Positions 47,501 through 56,390 of a stretch of DNA of 64,000 nt are shown in pieces. The notes beneath the pieces were generated by a model. That model had not been told where the DNA came from. It made no database searches and saw only the letters and a program-made list of their open reading frames with translations. Each line of letters begins with the position of its first letter. Within the stretch, counting starts at the first letter, position 1. Source of the stretch: Congeria kusceri (taxonomy: Eukaryota > Mollusca > Bivalvia > Myida > Dreissenidae); the NCBI GenBank assembly GCA_027627225.1, contig CM051032.1:68049320-68113319 (forward strand). The letters run 5' to 3'. Both the position numbers and the translations under genes were made by a program.

Positions 47501-50500
47501 AGGCCAATTTTCGACGAAGCATGGGCCATATCTCTGCATTTATTCTTGCAATTGGGTTGATCATCAAACTTGGCTAGTTTGGTGCAGATCGAATGAAAAC
47601 TGTTAGACTTAAAGCGTGGAAAAGGTTAAAAAGACTAATTTAAGATTAATTCAAGGGCCAGAACTCCAAAGTTCCTTGGACAATTTAGTTGATTATCGAA
47701 CTGAAAGTGACGAGAAATACAAACATTTTTCAACAATATAATCATCACTCAAAATAAGGTAACATAGTTATTATTAAAATGAGGAAAATTTAGCCAATAG
47801 CATTATTATCGTTAGAGATAAACTAAGTCAATTCAGCCAATGTTATTCAATGACTATTGATCAAAATAAGGTTAATTTAATCAATATTATTATATTGTCA
47901 AAACTTAACGAGCATTTAGCAAATTTAGCATTTAGCAAATTCACAATCTACAAACAGCACTCACCTTTGTTCCCTGATGATCAACATCACCCTCAGCCGC
48001 TTGACCAGCGTACGGATTTTCTTCGAGCAAAGATCGTAACTTCTTCAGGTGAGGCTTCACTTTTCGCAGCTCGTAAAACGTGTGCATTACGGAATTCACC
48101 TGAGTACAATCATAATATGTCATGTACTAATTACATAAGAATGTTTCTTTGTTACTCATGGATGTAGCCAAATTGGCTTTCGAATAATGGTACATATTGA
48201 TATATGTATGTTATGTTTTTTTTTACAGATAAGTGTGACATAATTGTGGCAATGCCATTTAATTTAATTCTCCATAAATCCTATTTACACAATTATCAAA
48301 TACAAAAGTACTTCTACAGTCATTTTAACATACAATTGCAATCCCCATTACATTTTTTTTTAATAATCAAGCTCTGCCTGGTTGAAAATAGTGTTTACCC
48401 AAATTGTCCCAGTTTTCTTGAAAACATGCTAATGTAATGCTAATTTATGAGTGTTTATAAACAAAATACTGTATACAATCAGAATTTTATTTAACTATAT
48501 ATTCAAGTTTGTAGCTATTGGTTAAGCAGGCAAATGGCCTAGTGACCTCCAAATGGCCTAGTGACCTCCATGGCCTAGTGACCTCCAAATGGCCTAGTGA
48601 CCTCCAAATGGCCTAGTGATAATTGAGCTGCGTTGCCTAACAGCTTGTTCATCCATATTCTCGTCCTACATCTAGTTATTACCCCAAGTTTTACTACACA
48701 TTTGTCTATCTACTAGCTGCTGGTATTGTAGGGTCGTCTCATCTACAACCTGCTGGTACTAAGCTGCATCACCTAAGGACTTGCTTATCTATATTCCTGT
48801 CTTTAAAGTTAAAAGACATTTAGCCGACCCCCCATGCCTCATACAATTGTCTAACTACTACCTGCTGGCAATGAATGGATGTCTCGTCTGTCTGTGGCAG
48901 GTCGGTGCCCAGGGTCATATCTGGCACAATCAGCATGGCGTCCGACACTTCTCCCAGCTTCACTTCGAAGGTTTCAGTCTCTGTACACAGAACAGCGCAG
49001 TCTTCTTTGTCACCTCGAATAACAACCCTGCAAAGTTCTCAGTCATAAGTAACAACAGAATTTGCAATTAATCACTAACTTCAAAACTTCGTTTCCATTC
49101 ATTGTCAAGAATTCACCGTCATTGTCATCGTCATGTCAGGCCTTTTTCTACTGCTCTCACGGGTCCGATAGTCGGACCCGTTCCCAATGCCAAATATGCA
49201 TAATTTTTCCCAATTCTGACCCAAAAATTCCCATTGTTAACAAATCTGTTGTTTTTTTTAGAAAATGAAAGTGAAAATACGATTTTTCAGTACATTACAG
49301 CCGATTTTTTGCACACTGGGTTTTCATTTGGATATCCTCTAATTTTATCGTTGACATTGCTTACAAGGGGAGAACACTCTAATACGTATAATAAAATGGG
49401 TAACATAAAGAAAAACGATTTGTTTGTCCTCTATCATGATGAAATTTAACATAAATTATGGGCAAATATTTTGTTATTTACACAAGTGGATGTGTCAGTT
49501 AAAGGAAGGATTTAAATGTAAGGAGGTCAAGATTTCTTTTAAGTTATCACATATTTTCGCGACCTACTTTGTGTGAGCACTAAACAATGTTTATTAACAC
49601 ATCATTAAAACTAAATCATGTAGACCGTAGTTCCCACAATTTTATTTTGGTGAAGTTGTTCAGATTTGGTGATGCCTTTTTTGAAATATACACATACTTA
49701 TAAGTAATGAGACATGCTTATGATTACAAACTCTTAGTTGCATAGCATGCTTAGGTATTTATCACAATTTAAAATTAAATTAAAATTATTATTGCTGCTA
49801 AATTCTTATTTTTTGTTTTAAAACTGTAAATTTCTTCATTATACTTACAATTAAGCGATATGAATTTTCCCCAATATTGAAAATTTTACGTTGGGAATTT
49901 CCCAATCTAACCAAGGTATTTTTTCCCAAAAAGGTCAGAAAAAGGCCTGCATGTATGATGCTGACATAAATTCACACAAATAACAAATATGTCATGTGAC
50001 CATGCACAAAATTATAAAGATAACAATAAACAACTCATTCTGTATGTATTTATTTATGTTTGTCTCGTATACATCTACACATTTCTTGCTCTTGGGCATT
50101 AACAAGAGCTGAAAACTGCTGGACTTTAAAGAATGAAAACAACAGATCGACCAAAATTAGCAAACCAACATACTCCACCATCTTCGAAGGGGTCCTAATT
50201 AAGTTTATAAATCATTACCAGACAAACCGGTATTAATAATTTCTTAAAATCAGTGTTTTTTAGCACCTTTGGGGGACAGGTGGGAAAGGTGGCGGGACCT
50301 TTTAGACTGGGAATTTTACAGCAAAAGGGAATTGTTTTTGTAGAAAAGCATTATAACTCTTTTATATTCTACTTTGTTATAAAACATTAATCAATTGTTT
50401 TGCTACAAATGATAACTTGGATTATGCACAAACTTGGTTTGATAAAAAATTGCTGGGATTGTTTACGAAAATTCCTCTTTGTCAATTTTGGTCCGATTTT

Positions 50501-53275
50501 GGTCAAGTTTTTTCAAAATAAAGCTTACATTCTGAAGGGAATTTCAAGGTTAATAAAAGGGAAAAATATATACTTTTTTTAGCAGGGGAATGGGGCCAAA
50601 TTTTGGACCCATATTGCCCCTCCAAACCCCACTGAAAATACAAAACAATATACTGTATAATCAGCCTCCTGAGTAAAAATCTCCACCTTTGTCCATTTTC
50701 CAAGGCAGCCAGGACCGCTGGGTCAAGCTCCAGTAGCTTGATCCCCTCACTGTCCAGCTGCTCTGAGAAGTAGATGCTCTGAGTCACTGACTTGATCTCG
50801 CCTCGATCAAGCTTTGCAAACTCCAAGACAGAGTTGATCTCTTCCAAAGTACTGCAAAATTGCAAAGAAAACTGATGGCGGCACATTTAGTAAAAGCTTA
50901 AGCCAAATATTTTTTACGAATTGTTTGTCAGATTTTGGAGCAAAAGTGTTGGATTGGCGTTGGGATACAATAACAATCTCTTGTCTTACAGTCAAATATA
51001 TAGCAAAACATGAAAAACGAAAGTTTAGCATTGATGTCAGCTTCAAGGTTTTAATTAAAATTGTCTTGATCTGCTGGCATTTTGTTTATCACATTTACCT
51101 GCAATATATTTCTCACTGAAATATATATATCTATGTTGCACATTTCAGATTTGCTGTTGCAAGCATTTGATACGCATGAAACTGATGATATATTTTTCTG
51201 TACCTTGTAAAAATGTTGGACAGTTCAATTATTGGGTAGATGGCGCTTTATAAATATGTTTTTTGTCACCGTTGGGGGAAAGGAGGCGGGGCCTTTCAGA
51301 TGGGGGAATTTTACGGCAAAAGGGAATTATTTTTGTTAGAAAAGCATTATTACATGTTTATATTTTACTTTGTTATAAAACATTAATCAATTGCTTTGCT
51401 ACAAATGATACAAACTTGGAATATCCACTAACTTAGTTTGATGAAAAATTGCTGGGATTGTTTACGAAAATGCCTATATCTCCTTCAATTTTTGTCCGAT
51501 CTTGGTCATTTTTTTTTCAAAATAAAGCTCACATTCTGAGGGGAACTTAAAGGTCAATAGAGGGGAAAAATATATAATTTTTAAGCAGGGGAATGGGGCC
51601 CTTCAAAAATCGCTGGACGAGCACCTGCTAGCGGTTAACAACCAATAGCGGTAGTCACGTTGATGGAAAAGAAATATAAAGCAGGGGTGTAGGGGGAAAC
51701 AAGTTAAAATATAGCTTCAAGTTCTAACCACTTTTGGGGCCGTTTTAACCATTTTAGGGGCCTCACTTTGGACCGTTTTAACTGTAATCTGGTGTAGGGG
51801 CGGCAACCCCTGTCATAAAGAAACAAGAGGGCCCTAGGACACTCACCTGAGACCTTGTTACCCAATTGGAATTCGCATCCCTGAGGCGTGGCTTATTTTT
51901 ATCCCAGGGGCATAATTTGAACAATCTGGAACAAACCTCTGGGCCTTGCGGTTTCAGGTAAAGATTTTTAAAGTCATTTTGCTATTTAAGTCTACACAAA
52001 CCATGTGACCCCTCGGTGTATGGCCAGATTTGACCCCAAGGGCATAATTTGAACAATCTTTGGAGAGGACCACTATGCAATGTTACGTACCAAATATAGA
52101 AAAGCTGTGGGCCTTGCCGTTTCAGAGGCAGGGTTTCCCGCAGGCCTGTATCGCTTGTCGGGCACGACATGCCTTCAAAGCAGTTAGTCATTTTCCGACA
52201 TGCTTAAATAACGCCGACATGCTTTAATTTTCAAAGCAACAACCCTTAATCCCTATATCTATTACACTGATCTTTAACCACAGGGCCATAAACGAACGCC
52301 GTATTGATCGATAATGCTGAACTTCCAACAGTGTTATTGACATGTGACTGAACTGTGTAGTTCTACCCACAACGATCTCATTAACCAATCAAATACGGTA
52401 ATTTTAGGGCGGAGTTTATACCTTACTAACAACTAAAAAATACTAGCGTAGATGGGAAAAGTGAACAGGCATTTTAAAACATTTGATTATTATATTTAAC
52501 ATTTTATTATATCCCAGTAATTTTCTTATCCATTTAACAAATTGACAATCAAATATATGCAAACGAATAATGTAATATAGAGCCTAATTTTAAAACACGA
52601 TTTAACGTCGTCAAACTTAATTTTGTTCACATACACACTGCAATGAAGCACGTGACCAACCAGTACACGCACGTTTTTCATGAGGCATCCGTGACCTTGT
52701 CCATGGTAACATAATTTTCACGCGCTTTTGTAGAAAAACACGCTTTTTATATGGAGATACAGAACCGTATTTTATGTCGATTAAGAACCGCATATTCCGG
52801 TATTTAAAAACAACGGTGATTTATTCGGCTTTTAATGTCCGCATTAAGTATAACTGATATTATCGATTTATTTCTTTCTTATCATTTAATGATTTATTGT
52901 TATTAATAATTATTTTTCATACCATTATGAAATATGTTTATGTGATATTGTTATGTTGACATTTCTTTCCATTAAAGTATGAATTTTTTTTCTGAATAAA
53001 TAATAAAACCAATAGCTTGCCTTTCTGTATCGTGGAATTCATACAGAATGTATCGGGCTACCAAATAACCAATAAAAACAGTGGGCTACCAGCAAATTCC
53101 AAATTTGTCGGACACTGCGATACGAAGTTGCAGTTGTAAGTGATAATCATTCGTAGCCGCAGCCGACAGTACCAATGAAGATCTATTTTAACGCTCTTGT
53201 TTATAACATAATTGTTATCCAATTAATCTGAATATGCTAATCAAAATGTTACCGTTTGTTTACTATAGCTTCCAT
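35438..53275 (-). CDS. DSCC1: DSCC1: sister chromatid cohesion protein DCC1, 12 coding exons, 405 aa, complete
   Basis: Nuclear subunit of the alternative clamp loader CTF18-DCC1-CTF8-RFC, which loads PCNA, supports cohesion and links to DNA polymerase epsilon. Coding exons in gene order: 53253-53275, 50687-50851, 48862-49027, 47965-48099, 47246-47336, 43622-43760, 42657-42742, 38941-39017, 37566-37643, 36568-36653, 36089-36151, 35438-35546. All introns are GT-AG and every phase joins, giving 1218 bp with stop (the human protein is about 393 aa). Recognisable blocks are VVIRGDKED (63-71), ELRKVKPHLKKLRSLLEENP (130-149), DGYWRLLDFDF (about 193), FNLNQFLSTWENSVPDGM (295-312), GLALIDRDSSPEVI (321-334), REKWSLSEITPYI (356-368) and the family-defining end KVYNSRKPIS. 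The C-terminal half would form the winged-helix repeats that bind polymerase epsilon. Introns carry five tandem arrays and several MITEs. Confidence 0.95.
35592..35812. mobile_element. Double-hairpin MITE, copy 3
   Basis: gaggcgtgtcgtgggaaac to cacgacacgcctc, with much of the left internal hairpin deleted. AATA lies near both ends as the likely duplication. It lies 45 bp outside DSCC1 exon 12, in intron 11. Confidence 0.8.
36089..36151 (-). CDS. DSCC1: DSCC1 exon 11
   Basis: 63 bp between aatttcag and gtaagt on the gene strand. It encodes FNYLFRIREKWSLSEITPYI, the conserved KW...I.PYI block. Confidence 0.92.
36568..36653 (-). CDS. DSCC1: DSCC1 exon 10
   Basis: 86 bp, acceptor ttttctgtgtag, donor GAAAG|gtatta. 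It encodes GLALIDRDSSPEVISYMTVD and SLPEEISE. Confidence 0.94.
36985..37555 (+). repeat. 'GACCTTGACCTTT' repeat element in DSCC1 intron 9
   Basis: Contains several copies of gaccttgacctttg and 'aaggtcaaaggtcaa', then ttacagagcagaaacgaaat and ggacggacggttcgactact. It ends tatgccctctttcgaaggca, only about 10 bp from exon 9. It resembles the element at 40904-41929. Confidence 0.7.
37566..37643 (-). CDS. DSCC1: DSCC1 exon 9
   Basis: 78 bp, phase 0 at both ends, acceptor ttttcccacag, donor CTTGAG|gtaccc. It encodes FNLNQFLSTWENSVPDGMKT and SLSQLE. Confidence 0.94.
37999..38400. repeat. 36-bp tandem repeat in DSCC1 intron 8
   Basis: About eleven units of accaaaatttctgcaggtgc + tctaccatatgacatt. 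A 36-bp period keeps frames open on both strands, so the predicted repeats of 'ITKISAGALPYD' are artefacts. Variants (accatat/atcatat; ttctgc/ttatgc) are arranged in blocks. Confidence 0.95.
38941..39017 (-). CDS. DSCC1: DSCC1 exon 8
   Basis: 77 bp, acceptor aattttctgcag, donor AGGAAG|gtaaat. It encodes IDYYRLNEDKVCRFFAEQIL and KHARK. Confidence 0.94.
39072..39337. mobile_element. Double-hairpin MITE, copy 4
   Basis: Body about 39076-39333, from ggcgtgtcgtgggaaaaccg to acaacgtccctc, with flanking ATAT duplications. Two internal stems, cagcctgtgcagtc.../cacaggctgatcc and cattagcctgtgcgg.../gctaatccggg, are present. Confidence 0.85.
39391..39500 (-). mobile_element. Degenerate SINE fragment
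   Basis: gggtagaaccagtacttggt is the reverse of the conserved SINE core. The tail and most of the head are lost. Confidence 0.6.
39835..40007. mobile_element. Small TIR element 'CAGGGCTTGCA'
   Basis: Ends cagggcttgca and tgcaagccctg, with internal ttggaagtc motifs facing each other. A related half copy is near 39603-39690. Confidence 0.6.
40081..40267. mobile_element. Palindromic element, copy 5
   Basis: gggtaactgttggttattgc pairs with ataaccgccaaaaccaacag-like right arm ending gttaccc. The centre reads cacgagggcgatagccggag. Flanks ttaagaaa and tatttcgattctaacacgat match copy 1. The arm sequence differs from the other copies, but the pairing is kept. Confidence 0.7.
40904..41929. mobile_element. 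TIR element with internal about 145-bp tandem repeats
   Basis: 13-bp perfect inverted ends tatgcccccgaag and cttcgggggcata. Inside are four to five units with gaccttgaccttt, ggtcatggggaataataatc and ttacagagcggaaac, then ggacggacccacacacgcac. It lies in DSCC1 intron 7. Confidence 0.75.
42100..42470. repeat. 30-bp tandem repeat in DSCC1 intron 7
   Basis: About twelve units of ttcccaattgcaagatttca + tgatgcgaaa. A 30-bp period again keeps frames open in several directions without meaning. Confidence 0.95.
42657..42742 (-). CDS. DSCC1: DSCC1 exon 7
   Basis: 86 bp, acceptor tttaaactacag, donor CAAATAG|gtgaca. It encodes TVVDHVLKNFAEKMAQTTED and DEENTMQI. The acceptor abuts a SINE tail. Confidence 0.88.
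42747..42950 (-). mobile_element. SINE copy ending at the DSCC1 exon 7 acceptor
   Basis: Read on the gene strand: head ggtcgcaatggtgtaatgga, core gacaccaagtactggttctt, tail ggagctaaaataaatagatt then taaac. It lies in the same orientation as DSCC1. Its last bases are within 5 bp of the exon. Confidence 0.85.
43068..43610. mobile_element. 'GGGCCCGTATTCACAAAGC' MITE, interrupted
   Basis: Left end gggtgttcacaaagctctca, conserved interior tttcagattatattttcatt, right end ggagctttgtgaatacgggc then cc. The double-hairpin MITE at 43287-43547 is inserted inside it. The right end lies about 10 bp from the DSCC1 exon 6 donor. Confidence 0.7.
43283..43551. mobile_element. Double-hairpin MITE, copy 5
   Basis: Body 43287-43547 (gaggcacgtcgtgggaaaac to cgacacacctc) with perfect AAAT duplications either side. 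Both internal hairpins are intact (gcctgtgcagtccgcacagg; gcctgtgcggacagcacagg). Confidence 0.9.
43622..43760 (-). CDS. DSCC1: DSCC1 exon 6
   Basis: 139 bp, acceptor tctttccacag, donor TCCCTAG|gtgagc. It encodes GYWRLLDFDFLVQVMSHLLQ through ECLTVLQDIFP. GYWRLLDF is the most conserved DCC1 block. Confidence 0.95.
43777..45070 (+). repeat. Two copies of a 'TTCCCTGATTTTTCCCTGC' dispersed repeat
   Basis: Copies at about 43777-44170 and 44725-45070 share gaaattccatagtaaaattc or its relative, ccctgatatttccc, accgaaatgtgac, and end tttttcccagttttcc. The DNA between them is AT-rich intron. Confidence 0.65.
45071..47245 (-). repeat. DSCC1: 33-34-bp minisatellite filling DSCC1 intron 5, built on the 5' splice site
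   Basis: About 65 units. On the gene strand the unit is GTAAGTCTAGTCCACGCCCA + TAAAACAGGGTGGG, and the first unit begins exactly at the exon 5 donor. The hexamer GTAAGT is kept in nearly all units (an ACTAAC variant is near 45297), while other positions and unit length vary. Confidence 0.97.
47246..47336 (-). CDS. DSCC1: DSCC1 exon 5
   Basis: 91 bp, acceptor ttgtgttccag, donor TTGATG|gtaagt. It encodes YTFNELLNLVQGSEAEIGIA and LEKMQALVID. The donor is the edge of the minisatellite. Confidence 0.94.
47420..47720 (+). repeat. Dispersed repeat in DSCC1 intron 4
   Basis: tatcaacaagagccgtttgt, aaagagcggaaactgc, cttggctagtttggtgcaga and agggccagaactccaaagtt read like a common mollusc dispersed repeat I recall. 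There is no coding signal. Confidence 0.4.
47965..48099 (-). CDS. DSCC1: DSCC1 exon 4
   Basis: 135 bp, phase 0 both ends, acceptor ttgtactcag, donor ACAAAG|gtgagt. It encodes VNSVMHTFYELRKVKPHLKK and LRSLLEENPY. Confidence 0.94.
48535..48861 (-). repeat. DSCC1: 18-bp array and degenerate copies of the DSCC1 exon 3/donor junction
   Basis: 48535-48620 holds about five units of gcctagtgacctccaaat. From about 48640 to 48861 there are two degraded gene-strand copies of 'GACGAGAC...TACCAGCAG|GTAGTAGATAGAC', leading up to the true exon 3 donor CCAGCAG|gtagtag. Confidence 0.7.
48862..49027 (-). CDS. DSCC1: DSCC1 exon 3
   Basis: 166 bp, acceptor gaactttgcag, donor CCAGCAG|gtagta. It encodes VVIRGDKEDCAVLCTETETF through MLIVPDMTLG. 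Confidence 0.94.
49137..49949. mobile_element. 813-bp TIR element in DSCC1 intron 2
   Basis: Perfect 13-bp ends caggcctttttct and agaaaaaggcctg. The left part contains the near-palindrome gggtccgatagtcggaccc. The 'cgttcccaatg' and 'tttttcccaat' motifs recur in other repeats of the window (410, 40830). Confidence 0.7.
50262..50615 (+). repeat. Direct repeat 3' (gene sense) of DSCC1 exon 2
   Basis: Shares gcaaaagggaatt, acattaatcaattg, ttgctgggattgtttacgaa and agcaggggaatggggcc with 51258-51605. By eye it is strongly similar. Confidence 0.85.
50687..50851 (-). CDS. DSCC1: DSCC1 exon 2
   Basis: 165 bp, acceptor tgcaattttgcag, donor GACAAAG|gtggag. It encodes TLEEINSVLEFAKLDRGEIK through LLELDPAVLAALENGQ, the DCC1 N-terminal domain. 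Confidence 0.93.
51258..51605 (+). repeat. Direct repeat 5' (gene sense) of DSCC1 exon 2
   Basis: Partner of 50262-50615. The two copies bracket exon 2 in the same orientation. Confidence 0.85.
51824..52140 (-). repeat. 'CAAGAGGGCCC' dispersed repeat
   Basis: Starts aacaagagggccctaggaca and continues ctcacctgag, the reverse complement of the end of the array at 32830. It contains two units of aagggcataatttgaacaat and 'gggccttgcggtttcag'. Confidence 0.65.
53253..53275 (-). CDS. DSCC1: DSCC1 exon 1 (coding part)
   Basis: ATG at 53275-53273 in context GGGAAATGG, with a purine at -3 and G at +4. It encodes MEAIVNK plus two bases. Donor AAACG|gtaaca. The phase fits exon 2 exactly. It was chosen because no in-frame ATG precedes the conserved block in exon 2. 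A very short exon, so less certain than the rest. Confidence 0.75.
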
Positions 53276-53284
53276 TTCCCGCGC
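53275..53284 (-). promoter_or_regulatory. DSCC1: E2F-type box at the DSCC1 start
   Basis: TTTCCCGCGC on the + strand fits the E2F consensus TTTSSCGC and lies immediately upstream of the ATG. S-phase replication and cohesion genes are known E2F targets, so cell-cycle control is plausible. Confidence 0.5.
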
Positions 53285-53989
53285 TTTTATGGAAAATTGT
53301 TTATTTCACGGAGGAACCACACTGGTGTAATATCCGGAGATGACATTTCGCACCCTAGATGTTACAACTGTTGGACGTTTCGTCCTTACTTGGCTTGTAG
53401 TGTGTGTACACGTATGTGTGTGCATGCGTGATATACATGATATATATTCAAAGCTATTTAATAGCTGAGCTTGTTCGTACATTGAGAAAGAAAATAACTA
53501 CCGGTATTCTATTCCAAGTTTTTCCAGTTAAAATGCAATAGAACATCATACATATATTGTCACACGATTCAGTGAACTCTGCTTCAATCTACATACCAGT
53601 ATTATGCCAAGTACGATTATTTGTAATTTACGTCTGTCCTACCGGTTATTTTTGTGGCCACATGAATGTGATTTTCCAGCTGGTACCTTCTACTGAAGCG
53701 GCCAGTCAGTGGTTGCATCAGTAACGATTATATACAGATTACTAACTTAAGACAATATGTTAAGACTTCCACCAAGCTGTATACAACTCTGCGCTAGAAC
53801 GTATATCTGAGCGTGAGGTATATTTCCCAAGAGAACCCATATCGAGGTTTCAGCATACTTGCGGTCTTGTCGGTCAAGCACTCTCCGTATTAATTGGATA
53901 AACCTTGTAAGCTCAAATAAATAAAAACAATATACTCGTTGGCCAGTGATTGAGGTCTGGTTTTCAATTTAGTTTTCATTTGAGACACA

Positions 53990-55470
53990 TTTATTTGCAT
54001 CAAACATGTACAGGGATTGGAATATAAATTGTGTGCACATATAGTGTATTAAACGCCCAGTTTCGCCTATGAAAATGTAAACAGAGTGTCATCTGTATTT
54101 TAATTAAAGTGACTACGAAATGTTCTTAACAGTTTTAAAGTGTAATTTTTTGGTTTGTCTATTTATTTTCTATTGTCTTTCCAATCGAACGTGTATTTTA
54201 ATTGTGTTACATATTGTTCGACAATAATTTCCGCTTATTGCTTCAACAGTTATAGCATTGTGGTAAGACTTTCAAACTAGATGCAAAAAATCTGGACTAA
54301 ATATTACACAACATTATGCATACTCATGCATCACACGATTAAAGGGACCTGTTCACATATTTTCGCATTTTGTGAAGTATGCCACTAAATGTCTTAACTT
54401 GACAGATTTAAGCATCGGAACTAAAAAGCTCAAGTATAATAACAAGACAAGTATTTAACAACTCGGCCATTCCCACTTCTTCTTTTTTCTGCATTATTTA
54501 CTTTATGTAAGTGTTCCACGTGATGTCAACAGTTTCAACGAAAACAACAGAAACACTCAAAATTATTCCATCGTTTAGCGTTACAAACGCTTGATAATTT
54601 ATCAATTTCAACTAATGATTACTCATAAACGAAACGGTTTTTACATTATAGGTTCGTAGTGTTATTTTGCTCCCTTGTTTACAATTATCTTTTATTTTTC
54701 GAATCGGTGACAAAATGTTGAAAAATTGTCAATTCGTCAATTTGTGAACAGGTGCATTTAAAGATGAATGAACCATTACATCGTACAATTAAATGTGCAT
54801 ATTTACTCTGATGTCAAGCTTAATTTGTTAGATCTGTAAATATAAAATATGTATACAAGTAACTAATTGAAATTAATGAAGCTTAGGTCTTAAAAAAATT
54901 GCGGTAACTATTGAATACTTCATTCATATAATTCCAGTACCACATTTCAAATCTATAACTTCTGTACATTGAAGACAAATATATCCTAGCAATTCTATAT
55001 GTGTGAGCTCGTAAAACAGTAGTTTTTAGTCAATTCTTCCTCGGCGAATTAACCACTAATAATAACCCAATGGAAGCAGTTAAAACCGGCTAGTAACAAT
55101 TCACTCCACAAAAAGTTATTGTGCACGGATTTGACAGAGCTTGGAATAAACTTAATGCGAGTCATAAATAAATACAAAACGTTTATATTGAGTAATTTTA
55201 TTGCAACTAAAGCAATTTAACAGAATACTGACTTGATGTAAAAACAATTATTTTAAAGTATTGTTGATCACATTATGACAATCAAACATTCGAGGAGGCG
55301 TCAATAATAATACATTTATTAGAATTTAGAAAAACAACACACCATTTAGTAAAACATGCCATTTCCTTATCAGCAAGAGTTATTTTGACAAGAGTAAAGC
55401 TTCATTAAAACTATGGATTATTCATCCTTCATAACCACGACCTTTGAGATATTACACGAATTCATTTTGT
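53990..55470 (+). repeat. Diverged non-coding duplicon, copy 1
   Basis: Aligns in order with 59465-61530. Shared stretches include agggattggaata, gttcgaca with ttccgcttattg, ggcgtcaata, and 'aaaaccgg...taacaattcactcc'. It is interrupted by a MITE at 54341. No open frame. Confidence 0.75.
54341..54765. mobile_element. TIR MITE 'AAAGGGACCTGTTCACA'
   Basis: Ends aaagggacctgttcacatat and tgtgaacaggtgcattta are inverted. TTAAA lies at both edges. It is absent from the matching position of copy 2 of the duplicon. Confidence 0.75.
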
Positions 55471-55634
55471 TAATCTCGATGTTCATTTTTAAGAACTTAT
55501 TAAACGGCAAAGCCGTGCCAGGAGTGGTTTTTTGCAAGACAAACCTGTATTAGCACGAGGGCTAATTTGTAGATTGAGGTACTGTACTTAGTAACTACTT
55601 ACTAGTATTGTATATGTCTACATGTATGTGTAAA

Positions 55635-56150
55635 GTAATGAGCGAGAAGGCTGGTCTTGGGGGCAAACATACCAATAACTCAGGGCGTACAACAGCCATC
55701 AAAAAGCTGATAAATGCAAACGTTCCACCAACAGAAGTAGCCAAGTGATCAGGGCACATAAATATAATGTAGTTAAGTCATTAGAACACGGCCAATTTGA
55801 AATTTGAACAAACACATGCATAGGACTACCGTTTTACACCCAAAATGTGTCTCGGCCGAAGGGGATTCGGATTGTTCAGCAAATATACATTTCACTGAAA
55901 TATCAGACCGTGAAAAGTCAGCAGTTTTACAACACGCTGAGAGCACACTGAATGCAATGACTTCCTATGAGAAAGTTCAACAGGTAGTTAACCTGCCTGT
56001 TGTCCAAATAACAGATGGTACGCTGAGAGTGTGTGATGAGAGCATACACTCTATTTTCAGTAACACTGTCCCTAGCTACAATGGGATCCGACCTTCAACT
56101 GTGCAGTCAACTATTACACGAAGTTACGGTGGCAAAGACGTGACATGTGC
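55635..56150 (+). pseudogene. Decayed tyrosine recombinase C-terminus (Crypton/DUF3504-like)
   Basis: From 55639 the frame reads MSEKAGLGGKHTNNSGRTTA, then IKKLINANVPPTEVAK-stop-SGHINIM. This resembles the R...H block of DUF3504/Crypton-type tyrosine recombinases ('TNHS.R.T....L...G......GH.n..s...Y'). Three in-frame stops (TGA in place of a likely Trp, then two TAGs) and a frameshift separate it from an open tail of about 115 codons (55804-56150). That tail is Ser/Thr-rich and unrecognised. The N-terminal half is missing. Confidence 0.55.
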
Positions 56151-56159
56151 ATGTTTTTA

Positions 56160-56390
56160 TTTATGTCGTGGGAACATATTAAGTCGTGGGAACGAGATCT
56201 TATCTCGTGGGAACGACATAATTATATCGTGGTAACGACATATTAAGTCGTGGGAACGAGATAGTTAACTCGTGGTAACGACATATTAAGTCGTGGGAAC
56301 GAGATCTTTTCTCGTGGGAACGACATAAATAACTCGTGGTAACGACATATTAAGTCGTGGGAACGAGATAATTAACTCGCGGTAACGACA
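56160..56390. repeat. 'TCGTGGGAACGACATATTAAG' tandem array
   Basis: About ten quasi-palindromic units (cgtgggaacgagat / cgtggtaacgacat) alternate GAC and GAG ends. The array continues at 58985-59095 on the other side of the inserted transposon. Confidence 0.9.

Noticed and set aside
55804..56235. 143-codon frame as an intact gene
   Set aside because: It begins inside a decayed recombinase and ends in the TCGTGGGAACGAC array. Reported only as part of the pseudogene.
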